Below are positions 47,142 through 59,300 of a DNA stretch of 64,000 nt, in pieces. The position numbers were made by a program, and so were the translations under genes. The notes under the pieces are model-generated. The model searched no databases and was not told the origin of the DNA. It was given only the letters and a program-made list of their open reading frames with translations. The stretch spans positions 186,001-250,000 of the forward strand of contig CAJQUW010011280.1 in assembly GCA_907163375.1 (NCBI GenBank). Direction: 5' to 3'. Within the stretch, counting starts at the first letter, position 1; every line of letters begins with the position of its first letter. Source of the stretch: Prostheceraeus crozeri. Its lineage: Eukaryota > Platyhelminthes > Polycladida > Euryleptidae.

Positions 47142-47450
47142 CATGGATAGAGTGATTTATTTCAATTGAGAGAAGCCCCAAAACTAGATGTTGGCTAAAT
47201 GATTGACCGTCTAGGCGTCCACACATCAGACTGGTCATGGACAGGTGTAAAACATGATTCACCAGATTATCTTCTGATATTAGCACGCGACGTTCCTACA
47301 GGGTGAACACGTTCACTGCCGGGGCTAAAAACCATGCTCACCGCCCATTGCCAAAGAAAAGTACCATATCAAATTGATTAAAAATACTTGCAAAATATGT
47401 ATTTGGACATTCTAATGACAGATCAAATGTTTTGTTGCAATTTGAAAAGT

Positions 47451-47519
47451 GCGAGTTAACTCATGATTGGCAATGGAAGTAGATTGCGTGTCCCCATTGC
47501 CAGTGACGAGTTAACTCGC
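47451..47519. repeat. TTAA-containing inverted repeat
   Basis: GCGAGTTAACTC followed by GGCAATGG recurs inverted (CCATTGCC ... GAGTTAACTCGC), about 70 bp in all. TTAA is the target of piggyBac elements, and a piggyBac-like N-terminus begins about 240 bp downstream. It may be the remains of a piggyBac end; this is inference. Confidence 0.5.
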
Positions 47520-47756
47520 AGTTAGTGTAACCACGTCTTACAGCAAAGTATCGACGTTTCACGACTCGATAACAGCTCAAGCTACTTTTGAGAGCTTTCT
47601 GAGGTTACGGTAGATAGGACAACAACCATCGTGACTCACGCTCAAGAAATTGAGTATCGGTGCTGCAAGAGTCACTGATCGGAAAGGGAATATCGATTGT
47701 TACGCCAACTGAAAGCTACAGTCAGTTGAAAGTCATTTACACTACCAACGCCGGCA

Positions 47757-47924
47757 ATGAAGCGACGATATACACTAGAATACGCAACTGAGCTTTGCGA
47801 AAGCGACGATTCTGATTTCGAATACGACAATCCATTATCAAATGAAGAAAGTCTTGATGAATTGAGTGACAGCGATTTAGACAGCAATGCCAATAACCGG
47901 CATGAGCTCGACTTCAAATATTGA
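47757..47924 (+). pseudogene. piggyBac-like transposase, N-terminal remnant
   Basis: ATG then KRRYTLEYATELCESDDSDF, followed by a Ser/Asp-rich SLDELSDSDLDS stretch and a stop after 55 codons. A short basic start followed by an acidic SDDSDF region is typical of piggyBac-derived transposase N-termini. The DDD catalytic domain is not found downstream. A real short acidic protein cannot be excluded. Confidence 0.55.
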
Positions 47925-48292
47925 TCATACCGACGATTGTGGACACAGATGGACAACATAGAGAAAACTGGAACCTTCCAACTGACGTTTTTTGTACATC
48001 ACGCGCATTTGTAGACTACATGTATGACTGCACATTATTGAGAATATATCTCATGAAATATCTCATGGTATGCGTAAGCTAGACAATGTATAAACACATG
48101 TGCACAATTGTATGTTATGAGTTAGCCATTAAAGCTCAAAATTATTGAATAAATGTTTGCATGCACAAATGCACATACATGTAAACGTGTAGGTCTACAA
48201 TAAATGTACAGTACATGCATGTTTTGCATACAGGTATACAGGTACAACAATGTAGTATAATGTATATGTTAGGTGTATGTGGCACCTATATA

Positions 48293-49487
48293 CAGACCGT
48301 TTCAAAAGTAATTGCACAAAAAAGCTAGGTCATTTTCAAATGAAATTTTCGTGTTAAAGTCCTGGATCAATTTTGACAAACGATATACCATATGAAACCT
48401 TGTGTTCCATAGATTGTTTTGACATATATTTCGTTTTCATGTGTGGTCAGCTGTGGTCAGTAGGCCTTATGAAAAAATTGAGCGCTGTCTTTGATGCAGG
48501 ATTTAAACATGAAGACGACAGAATTTTTTATGAAAGTTGGCAGACAGCATGAACTGTCAGTCAGCTTCATCATGATACACGGTTTTTAGGATTGGTTGTA
48601 TGTACAAAAAGATACAATAATAACAAGTCTTACCAAAAAAATGTTGCTAAGAAAATCTCACAAGATTTTCTCATTCATGATGATGTTCAATTTCAATAAC
48701 CTTTGTACCATGTGAAAGGTTTTGTCAAGCACTTTAATTTGGCAAAGCGTTTAGCTTATGTCTGGTCAGCTGTGGTCAGCAGACTTAAAAGTATGAATGT
48801 TTGGTCAATTCGTTCACCGACACCTACAGACGAAACTATGCAATACAGAAAATTGAGATTATCACCATTGAATCAGGCTCGTGTTAAGCTTTCAGATGAT
48901 ATATTGTTTTTCGAATTCAGACATCAATTTGTGCAACTTCATTCAATTTACCCTTTAACCTAATTTTACTCCACTTTCGCGTTAACAATGTTCACCAACG
49001 GTCAACTGCACACAACTTAACAACTTCTGTTGTATTAGCGCTGGTGCTTTTGAGTTTGGGTTTGATGCTGGTGTTATCAGCTCCAAGAATATGTTCATCA
49101 ATTTTTATCAAAATCGGCCCATCCGTTCACTGACAAACTTCAAATTTGTATTATTCCCATAGTCCTTCACGCCGTAGGAATGCTAACACTTGCATGGCGT
49201 CCCATTAATGGAGCAGCACATCAATGATGAAAAGGAGAATAAGTGACACTTGGGCCAACATGATATTTATATCTGAAATAGCATCGTGAAAGTAACAAAG
49301 CAGACAATCACTAATTACTTCATTTAATTAGGCAAACCACACCACTATGTTTCCTGAACCAAGTGTCTCAGCTGACCAAGTAAATAAGTTTATTGATCGA
49401 TTATCAGCATGTGATTAAATTTGATGAGAATATATACAAAAGATATAAGAATTTTTTGTGCTGTGCAACGATTTATGAAACGGTCTG
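48293..49487. mobile_element. TA-flanked Tc1/mariner-like element, noncoding
   Basis: Ends CAGACCGTTTCA at 48293 and ...GAAACGGTCTG at 49487, each flanked by TA. The inverted similarity continues about 30 bp (TTGCACA). The 1,195-bp interior has no transposase that I can read, only an 86-codon frame resembling nothing. Probably a deletion derivative. Confidence 0.8.
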
Positions 49488-49489
49488 TA

Positions 49490-50371
49490 TGCTGCTAAGT
49501 TCATAATGAAATGAATCGCAAGTGATCAGAACCTTTCAATTGCATTACCTATTCTCCATTCATGTTTGAATGATAAGCAGATCGACAGCATCCGTTATGA
49601 CTGCTTGTGATGACGGCGCTCTGATTCGATGTCCTAAATACCGTTTATCTATTATTCCTATGGTATAAATAGAACAGTGCACACAATATCGGTCCAAAAA
49701 TCACAGTGCGTCTAATACCAGTCTCTTAACTATGATATTGCAAATTGATCGTTCTCCTTCACCATCTGTGTAAGTTTGCTTCATTCAAATCTTAAATATT
49801 TCTTTAAAGACTTCACATGATTTTAAAGTGTAACTGAATCACCAGTCAAATAATATTAGGTAAAAATCAATTGCAACTGTTCTCCAAAAGTGCAGAAATT
49901 GTTTACTTGGCAGTTATAAGACGTGAGAATTATATTAGACCGATGTACTTTTTCTGGAAGAGAAGATAATTATAGCAAATTAAATGATGTTTTTCAAATA
50001 TGATAAAGCATCAATATCAACTTTTAATTCATCAACACCTATCCGCAACAGCAATTGGATCAAATTTTCTTCTTAAGGTCTACAGCCCTCCGACTTATCA
50101 ATTATTCTCTATAGAAAGCAGATATCTCTTTAGTAGGAAGCATTCTGATTTGAAATTATTGACCCACGTGAGCAGTATGTATTTTTTGTAATTTTCATAC
50201 TAGTAGTATTTATATTCATTATTATTGTCACTATGCTTATATAATTATTTTTTGATTTCATTTGAGGATGTAGTTTCTACTGTAGCATTTGCGGACCATG
50301 TTTGCAAACATTTGAACGCGATTAACAGATTTGCCAACCTCCAACATTAGAATAGCAGAAAAATTATATGA
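49490..50371. other. Stretch with one possible exon
   Basis: AT-rich DNA. One candidate plus-strand exon (49707-49769) lies in it and is listed separately; nothing else is visible. Confidence 0.4.
49707..49769 (+). CDS. Possible upstream exon of the Rubicon-like gene
   Basis: 63 nt between ATCACAG and GTAAGT, open as one base, then 20 codons (rich in Ser: NTSLLTMILQ, RSPSPS), then two bases. Its end phase would fit the start phase of the exon at 56061, and a Ser-rich stretch before the RH domain is normal for Rubicon. The acceptor lacks a clear pyrimidine tract and the peptide has no recognised motif, so this is weak. Confidence 0.25.
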
Positions 50372-50394
50372 ATATATATATATATATATATATA
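50372..50394. repeat. TA microsatellite
   Basis: About 11 TA units, 56 bp before the left end of the Penelope-like element. Confidence 0.9.
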
Positions 50395-50450
50395 ATTTCG
50401 AGGAATTGAATCAATTTCCGTCAAAGTGCTCAACTGTGAAAGGAGCAACG

Positions 50451-51745
50451 TATACCCAAAGTTAGGAGGAAAAACTCAGAACTCGGTACTCAGAGTTTCA
50501 TGTTAACACAATCATCAGCCAAAGCTAAGGAACGAATTTTACAAAGTTAAAATATTGAAGTAAATATGTAATCGGAGTAACCGTGACCTTTACAATTTAA
50601 AGAAATATGCACAGTTACAATAGAAGAATATACAATCGGTGTTTATCGTGACCTTTGCAAAGCAGGACACAAAGAAAGTTAATGTCTTGATAGCAAATAC
50701 TTATTTCGGTGCCTGCATTTGGAGACAAGTTCATTCCGCTTGTTGAGTAGGTTATCACCGTCGTGGTCCAAAATGAAAAACTTCTCGCTGAGACAGAGGT
50801 CGCACCTTTTCGTTACTTGGTTGAAGGGTTTGCAAACTTTTTTTATCCTCCACTTTACTATTGGGCTGGAACCTGCTTCCTTCCAGGTTCAATCCACCTT
50901 ACAGCAGAACCGTGGCAACAAATGTGGGTCAACGCTTTTTGGAACTCGTTGACAGACACTTCAGAGATGGCACCAGATTTCAAAGGGTCTTTAATAGAAA
51001 CACCCTCAAAGTGAGCTATAGCTGTATGCCCAACATCAAATCAATCATAAACGCCCATAACCGGAGAATGTTGAGCAAAGAAGAGAATAACAAAGATCGG
51101 AGGGAATGCAATTGCATGAACAAAGAAAAATGCCCTTTGCAAAATAAATGTATGGCAAGCAACATTGTGTATGAGGCCCAAATTACTTGTAATGGTCAGA
51201 ATAGAAGATATCTGGGTATTTGCGAAAGTTCATTCAAGCTCAGATACGCTAATCACAAGAAGTCGTTTTCCCATGAAAAATACAAGCATGAAACTGAACT
51301 GTCTAAGGAATATTGGAGGCTGAAGGAAGCAGGTTCCAGCCCAATAGTAAAGTGGAGGATAAAAAAGTTTGCAAACCCTTCAACCAAGTAACGAAAAGGT
51401 GCGACCTCTGTCTCAGCGAGAAGTTTTCATTTTGGACCACGACGGTGATAACCTACTCAACAAGCGGAATGAACTTGTCTCCAAATGCAGGCACCGAAAT
51501 AAGTATTTGCTATCAAGACATTAACTTTCTTTGTGTCCTGCTTTGCAAAGGTCACGATAAACACGAATGCATATTCTTCTATTGTAACTGTGCATATTTC
51601 TTTAAATTGTAAAGGTCACGGTTACTCCGATTACATATTTACTTCAATATTTTAACTTTGTAAAATTCGTTCCTCAGCTTTGGCTGATGATTGTGTTAAC
51701 ATGAAACTCTGAGTACCGAGTTCTGAGTTTTTCCTCCTAACTTTG

Positions 51746-51750
<5 letters not shown>
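50451..51750 (+). mobile_element. Penelope-like element with inverted terminal arms
   Basis: The 3' part of the element, from the last codons of its ORF to its 3' end (51321-51750), is present inverted at the left end (50451-50884), giving arms of about 430 bp with little divergence. Terminal sequence ACCCAAAGTTAGGAGG and its complement. Penelope elements are known for 5' truncation, terminal repeats in either orientation, and a liking for AT-rich targets. TA microsatellites lie on both sides here. The RT domain is absent. Confidence 0.82.
50888..51391 (+). pseudogene. Penelope-like protein, C-terminal GIY-YIG endonuclease part
   Basis: Reads FNPPYSRTVATNVGQRFLEL, then FNRNTLKVSYSCMPN, a Cys cluster (CNCMNKEKCPLQNKC), and the GIY-YIG-type part VYEAQIT ... 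RRYLGICESSFKLRYANHKK ... ETELSKEYWRLKE. This order is typical of the Penelope family. The whole reverse transcriptase upstream is gone, so it cannot move on its own. The frame can be read backwards into the inverted left arm, but residues before FNPPYS are chance sequence. Confidence 0.85.
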
Positions 51751-51792
<42 letters not shown>

Positions 51793-51813
51793 CTATATAT
51801 ATATATATATACA
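51748..51813. repeat. TA microsatellite
   Basis: Two TA runs separated by TTATC, directly abutting the right end of the Penelope-like element. Confidence 0.9.
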
Positions 51814-53057
51814 TAAATGTAATTTTTAGTTTTTAAGGGGAAGTTGTGGCTTGCAGCTTTCGTAGGGGCAGTTTTCCACATATTATTGCATCATCATTCA
51901 TTTGTAGTATATTCTTCAATATTTGAGTTTATTTATTTCTTGCTGCTTCATTTGTAAAATGGATTGCAAGTCAAACATATTCCTAAAACCTTTTAAAGGC
52001 CCTATGGAGCAAATTAGCACGAAAACATTTTGAATATCTAACTCATAATGTCACTGTTCTATGTGGAAAATACAGTTGTGATGGCCGATAAACCTGTTGT
52101 ACAATGAATAGTAGTCTACTCTACATTTATAAGGGATCTCTACTTGAGTGTCTATAACAAAGTGCTTGAATGTAATTTATTTACTTTGGTCTATAACGAT
52201 TCCACAATAGATGAATCTAGGCCTATAGGTCGGCCGAGTACGTGGATGTTGTCCCAAACCTAAATTTGAAGTTTAGTATAACGAATAATGGCAAATAAGC
52301 TCATGGATGCTGCGTTGCTTTTCCTTACTTAAAGAGTTTAACTTCACGGGTCGCCTATTCTTTTGCCCCTTGACCAGATGAGCCGATGACCTAGAGCAAA
52401 AGAACTGTCGTAAGTACCCGTGACTCGCAAGCACCCAAAGTATACCCGTGATTATTTCGATTGTTGTTAGACTTATCCTTCTTCAGAACACCACAAAACG
52501 TTTCGACATTTCGATGTTTTGCATCGGATATTCAGATGATGTACACGTGGAAATAATAAATAATTCATCAAAACCTGAAATGACTGAAACTGCCGATTGA
52601 CTGCAGCGCAGGCCAACATACGTCTACCAAAACAACATATAAAAGACTGAAAATATGGCAGATGGAGAAGAACTTTAAAGTGTTTCGATTACTAATTTTC
52701 GCAATTGCACAATATTCACACTTCACCCTGCTAAATGAAATCAACTGAAGGAATTATGTGAAGGATCTGTCATCTGTGTATAAAGTTCATCAACTAATGC
52801 AAAAGGAAAAAATCAAATAAATGGCATCAGAAAGTGATCTTTATGTCTCAAGTCAACTGCCTGTATACCTTCAATGAAAAGTAATTTAATAAGACACTTA
52901 TAAAAATAACTTGTGGAGCTAGCTTGAGGGATGCCTCTGAAGTTAATGCGAATTTTCAATTTGGCGAATTTTTCAGAATGACAGATGTCAAAACGAGTGC
53001 GGATAATGTGTTACAGTCATCCGCAGATGGTAGTTGAGAGCAAACCAGTCTTCTGCA
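51814..53057. other. Stretch without recognised feature
   Basis: 1.2 kb of AT-rich DNA between the TA microsatellite and the hAT element at 53058. No gene or element seen. Confidence 0.4.
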
Positions 53058-54128
53058 CAGGGATTGCAAATACATGGGTTTTTGCAAGCACCCAGATCCC
53101 TAATCCGGATCCTAAACCCAGGTACCCGGGCGGATCCCGGATCCTATTATCAAAAGTGATCAAATTGCATGTAATTCACTTTCATTATCATGAAACATTG
53201 AATAGTCTGGTTTCCGAGATAAAGTTTCATAAGCATAAAAGCATACTAATGAAGTGACTTTGAAATCCTAGGATTTTGCTATCGTCAACTTTAGTTGTCA
53301 TTCTGGTTATCAGTTGTTATAATCTTTTTTGCAAATTATCATTACTAAATATCAATAGATGATTACAAGTATTTAAAATATCGGTATTACAATTAATGCC
53401 GAGCTTAGAGAAATGTGTGCTCTTTGTAAGTACATGATAGCTGAAACTGAATTTCTGAATTAATTTTAGTTCTGAATCTAAGTTTAGGCCTATATTAACC
53501 ATGATTGTCAATCAAAAAACAAATTCAATAGCGATAAACAAGGGCATTAAATTGAAATAAAGAAAAGACAGCAAGCCTTCTTTTATTTGTGTTTATTTAA
53601 CTAATATACAAATATCCAACTATTGGACTTATTGATAGCTATTGTTCATTGTAAGTACAAGGTAGTCGGATCAATTCCGTATGTCTGGAGAAGCACAATG
53701 GATATTTCTTTATGTTATTACCTTTGGAGTTCATGGATGTCCATTCATTCCTTGGTGTGGAATAGTAAAGCGGGTACAGTGGTTACAAGTCTACAACGGC
53801 AACATGACAATTAGAATGAACGAAGCATGAAAAAACTGCATATTTTTTGCACTCGCACATTAATAGATGGTCATTTAATACCGAGCTACAGACATTCCTG
53901 GATAAAACATTTCTATTAAGATTTATATTCGCATTCCTGGCTGCCACTCCCAACTCTAAGTGATTAACGAGAAAAACGAGTTTGAGGCTCTATAACTTTT
54001 ATAACTTCTATCGTTAAATAGGATTTTCCACAGCATTAATGACCATCAACATATTATCATAACGCTCATCGCTGGATATGGAATCCGTGCGGATCTCATA
54101 CCGGATCCCGGATCCGGTGCAATCCCTG
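53058..54128. mobile_element. Nonautonomous hAT element, 1.07 kb
   Basis: Ends CAGGGATTGCA and TGCAATCCCTG. Flanks CTTCTGCA (53050-53057) and TCTCTGCA (54129-54136) agree at 6 of 8 positions. Both subterminal regions carry GC-rich GGATCC repeats (CGGATCCCGGATCC near 53130, CCGGATCCCGGATCCGG near 54100) that could bind a transposase. No transposase frame inside. A CAGGG end and an 8-bp duplication are standard for hAT. Confidence 0.82.
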
Positions 54129-54715
54129 TCTCTGCATCACACTCATAAATTAGGATTCAGTTGTCCGGTGTCCCTCAAATTGCAAAATCCTGGTGACACA
54201 TTTGACATCTTTTGACATTTCGAGTCATTGCTGCTGCCATAAAACATATTTCCCAGTTAATTGGTTAGTTTGGTTAATTTGCTAATGACTGGAGTTAAAA
54301 AGAAATATATCTCAAAACTTTTACAAGTTCTGCACACACAAGGCTTCCCTCAAGTTACAAAATTAGACAATTTTTGAACATCGTTTCTAGGAGACAATCG
54401 CAAATGTCCATCGTTTGAAGAATCCAAACTTAAAAACGACAACCTTTTTCCAATGCCATGCAGTACTGATCAACAGATATCCCAGAAAGTGAAATTTGTA
54501 TTTGAAAGATTCCAGCAGGGACATCTATGATTAATATGAATTTTATATGAATATGATTTCCAGCATGATATTGCAGTTCTTTGCATTTTTATCAGTGCAT
54601 TTAAAAAGTGGTTGTTGCACGGACAATCTGTCTATTGAATGTATTGAGATATCATTGCAGTTACTCGCACTAGTGCAAAGAACTCTATTATCATGCAGGA
54701 AATATAATGCCACAT

Positions 54716-55742
54716 AGCTTATCGTGCTTCCACCTATAATTGAATTCACTGTCTATGTTACTTAAAGCACTCGACGCTTCGCGTCTCGCATAGAAATTAA
54801 CAATACCATAGAAAGTCCTAGAATGGAATTTGCATGAAAATTATGGCACACGCCTGGGGAACTTAGTTGGGGCAAAATGCAACTTGTGTGATCTGGTTTC
54901 CATGTTTTCTGATTGGCATTTATATTTATCAAGCCAATTTGTTATCTGGATTGTTGCCCAGTGTCCTAAGATCATTTAAGCAAAAGCAATAATGAATTTA
55001 CAAAATACTGCGGCGACAGGATGACAAAGAAGGAAATCTTTTCAAACGTTCTATACGTTCATCATTTTGAAAAATCGCTCCTATAATCTATCAATAGCAT
55101 AATAAGACATCTAATTATATTAATAGCATAATAATATATCTGAGTGATGATTGTAGGTAAAGAAGCTTTCAGTGTGTTTATTGCAGAATAGCTCTAGGTT
55201 TCTATATCGCTTGAAGGAGAAATTTTCCAATAATTGGATTTTCATCTGTGAATTCTTGAGATGCTCTTACAGCCGGTATACCGACCACTTTCAATTGTGA
55301 TTATGTGAGTCAATTTTTAATTCGTTTTCCAGCATTGAAAAATTGGATGATAGTTGTCAATGACTGCTACAAATAGACACAGTATGATAATCCGTGGAAT
55401 AGTAGGCTATTTTGCATGAAACAATGCCATATCTCACTTGCAATTATCTTCATGAAAATTCTGTAATTTGCTGTCAACAACTTCCACAACTAATTTGGCA
55501 AATACCTTGACCATGATGCAATGTTTTAGATCGAATCTAATCTATGTACAAACCATAGATTTTCCATGTGCCATCATTGTGCATAAGCAAGATATCAAAC
55601 TTCCATTCTAGTGTACCATTATCTACTTCTATGGCGTCTCGTGATTCAGATAACATAGACAGTTCGTTCAATTATGGTCATAGAAGTAGATATGGTATTG
55701 TTAATTTCTATGATCATGGTGGAAGCACTGAAAGCTATGCGG
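54716..55742. repeat. Inverted-repeat element with rearranged ends
   Basis: The segment starting CATAGCTTATCGTGCTTCC near 54716 has inverted counterparts at 55612-55742, but the shared blocks (GTGCTTCCACC, CTGTCTATGTTA, ATAGAAATTAACAATACCAT, CGAGACGC) come in a different order on the right. This looks like an old foldback-type element. Interior noncoding. Confidence 0.45.
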
Positions 55743-56060
55743 TAATAAACATATAAATCATAGATGTCCGTGATGCCAGTGATAAAATATCAAAAAAACT
55801 GACAGTCGCTAGACAGCCTTTTACATTTTTGCGACCGTTTTTGAATATGATTACAGAGAAATGCAACTAAATAGAGGTTTACCAAGGGCCCAACAAATCT
55901 AGCACACTAGTAGACCAATCACGCAAAAAACTTTCTTCCTGAAACCCTGATTATGGCTGAGGAAGACACAGATAGGAGAGCAGGGGAATGTTAGAATAGG
56001 TTCAGTTTGTTGATAACACCGAATATAACGTGGAACTAATTTCTTTGCAATTCATTACAG

Positions 56061-56352
56061 TTTCCATAAAGGAGACCAATCTTCTTTTGGAATGTCAGAT
56101 CTGGAGAGTGTGAATACACCAGAGGACAAAGAAGAAAACTCCCGAAAACTGTTTTTAAATTCACCATCATTACACGGTCGGTTTCAAAGTGACCAAACGG
56201 CACAATCCGAATGTCACCAATGCGGCACATCGATCGGAACAGAATTCTGCTTCTTTTCTGGTCAACTATTTTGTACGGCCTGCTTTGATGGAGGGTATCT
56301 ACATATGATTCCTTCTCATGTAATGAAGAATGGCGATTTCAGAGAGAAACCG
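56061..56352 (+). CDS. Rubicon-like exon A (first zinc cluster)
   Basis: 292 nt; acceptor GCAATTCATTACAG, donor AAACCG then GTAAGA. One base completes a codon from an upstream exon. The frame is then open: an acidic/Ser-rich linker (NTPEDKEENS), then Cys pairs CHQC and CTAC around FCFFSGQLF, then IPSHVMKNGDF. The ATG at 56092 is internal. The expected Trp of the WDF motif is Gly here. Confidence 0.82.
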
Positions 56353-59300
56353 GTAAGATTTGAAAATTTGAAATCACATGTAGATTTTGTTAAGAATTGA
56401 ATTGACGCAATTCATATCAGATTATTAATAAGTTAGGATGTGAGAACGTCAGAAAGCGTCCGTGGAACTTGCAAATCTCACAGCAATTTAATGAAAAGGA
56501 ATAATATATTTTATTATAAGGAAATGAAATTAATTTATCTTTCGACGCACAGACAATTTGTTTTTATTTCGTAACAAATATTTCAGCGAACCGCTCTTCT
56601 CAATCAGAATTTTAATTTACAGTATAAAATTCTGTAATCTAAAATTCTGATTGAGAAGAGCGGTTCGCCGAAATATATAGTAAGAAATAAAAACAAATTT
56701 TCTGTGCGTCGAAAGATAAATTAATTTCATTTCCTTTTATATAAATGCTATCTAAATATTTCTTTATAAGTTCAGTTAATGTTGCTAGAAATTGAATAAT
56801 ATATTTGAGATATATTACTTTTGAAATCTGAGAACATTACATATACATTTATTTTGAAAATGAATTAATGATATTATATTTAAGAAAACAGGCTGAAATA
56901 TTGCAGAAATAAACCCTCAGAAGTCAGAAACTAAATTTGATGACTGAACTGCTACAAATTTCGTTTGAAACGAGTTAAAATGCCGCAAAAACTGAGCGAT
57001 ATTTTCCAAGATCTTTCAAGTTGTTAAACGATTATCAATTTAACAACATGTGTACATCCCAGTATGTGAATGTTACATTTGCTCGAAAATTACAACAAAG
57101 CACGAAGCGGTGCTGCAATAATGAGACAAGGAATGTTGATGCACAATTGTACAGTACAAAAAGTCAACCTGCTCAAAGCCTAAGACCAAAATAAAATTAC
57201 AGTGCTATGTACACTTCAAACAATAATATAATGCAGTGCAACAATAATAACTCAATTTACTGTATGCAATTATTATGGGGTACAAATACAATTTCCCTTG
57301 CCTCGGATATAACGCACCATTTTTGTACGTCCTTTCAAGTACGCTATAAGCAGGTTTTACTGCAATTGAAAATGCTCAGTTCAATCAAAGGCCTCTAATT
57401 GACAAATTTGTTATAATTAGACGCTTAACAATGAACATTATGACAAAAATAGAAAAAGTTTCTGGAATAACCTGGTAATTTATCTCACTTCATGTTTACT
57501 TAGTTCATATCTGGTTCAATTCACATGCCGTTGGCACTGATCGATTGGTAAATGAATAGATTAACATGAATATACATGTTATTATCTATTAATAGCAAGA
57601 TCGTTGCTATCTTCAACTGTTATACCCTCTCAGTGTCATTGAATAAGAAATGATTGAATGTGTCGAACAGTCGCATACAGTTAATGCTAAATTTAGTGGC
57701 TATCTATTCTAAACTCCGGAATTGCAACATTGAATTGGTCAAATGACGCTGATGATTAAGACAGCTAAACTGGCGTATTAATTAATTAATCGTCGCAAAA
57801 AAGAACAATTCATTCACAACAACTCTTTCGCAAGAAATTCAGGTGCATCAACATCTAAGGCCATAACAAATATATCCATTACTTAAGCGATGAAAGTGTC
57901 TCTACTTGAATTTTGAATTCAAAATTAAATAATACTTAATAATAAATCAAGCAATCTTGAAAAATTGTCATTGCCATGTGCAGACTAAGATAAAGCAATT
58001 TTATATTTTTCAAAAATCAATTTATGTTCAATCATTTACTGTTCACGATTAGAAACTGAGAGGCATCGCCGAATTCAATAATGATATTCTTTGCATTGAC
58101 TGACTGGTTTGTCTGTGCAAGTAATGTTTTTGTGGGAGCTACTATACAATTCTGAGGGATCGCACGGTGGGTGCATTCGACCGCATTTCAGAAATCTTTG
58201 AGTCTGAATTTGACCGAATTTCATAGATTAACAATGCGCACAGGTAATTGATACCATTCATCTTCCTTTGATTCTCTCCATATGATGTACATTAATAATG
58301 CACTGGAAGATGTGTGTGCAATGCAAATAGCAAGGAGTTCTGTATCTTTTTCTGTTTTAATTTCGGTCATTAAACAGACACTTTTAAATGGGATAGTGAT
58401 AAGAAATGTAATTTTAGATAATATGATTGCGTATTTTGCAGTGTGAAATGTCTCCTCACAACCTATGACAAAAATGTAAACGAAGCAAGTTCTTGTAACC
58501 TATCTCCGAAAGAAGCTGTATATGGCAATACCTGTCGATTGGAAGCACCCTGCAGCACGTCATTGGAAATAATAGATCCAGTGATATGACTCCAGTTTTC
58601 AGTGAATTGCATCCAGACAATGTGTAATTCGGGATATAATTCACAGGATGAAGAAGGAATAATTATGATTTTTATTAATAAATCGGAATGCTTGTGCAGT
58701 GTCTGAATACAATAGCATTCTTTCTTCTTATGCTATACTAACCATGCAAGAGGTAACTGGAAGTGGGAAGATAGCCGATAGTTGTAGGTAGAATGTTGGC
58801 AAGCCAGTCACGGCAAATGGTTTGAAGGTGCTGAGACTGACATTGAACAGTTTTGCTCAATGGTGAACAAGAAAAAAGAGTGCACTTATTTTTTAAATGT
58901 CTCAGGTGTGACCCGACTTAAGTTTTAGGCCCTCCTAGTCGCTGAGCGAACACTGCGACCAGGCCACTCTGCTGCCACAGTAGTAACTCTGCAAAACATT
59001 GTGCAATTTGGTACCGGTATTTCTGTACGAGCAGGAGGTGGGTTAACCGGTTTCGCAATTACCCAATTGAAAATTCATTTGTATTTCAGGTTTCTAATGT
59101 GTATATTGAAGAATTGAAGAAACTCTGGAATACTCATTCAATTCAAGTTACCCCTCAGTTGATAAGAATTTACCCTATCATTGGAAAGTACACGATTGTC
59201 AAAAGGCGATATCTTATTCTACGTCATGTCAGTACGCATGAAAGCTCAAGTGGAAGTCAGTCCACGCAAGTGAATGTCGAGTCAGAGAGCAAAGCGATGC

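Larger units (their letters stand above)
56353..59089 (+). other. Intron of the Rubicon-like gene
   Basis: 2.7 kb with standard ends. Contains the foldback at 56518-56736 and a SINE fragment at 58895-58985. Nothing else recognised in 56737-58890. Confidence 0.65.

Noticed and set aside
55612-55741. Plus-strand exon-like frame with AG and GT borders upstream of the Rubicon-like gene
   Set aside because: Its blocks recur inverted at 54716-54815, so it is part of a repeat, and its end phase does not fit the exon at 56061.
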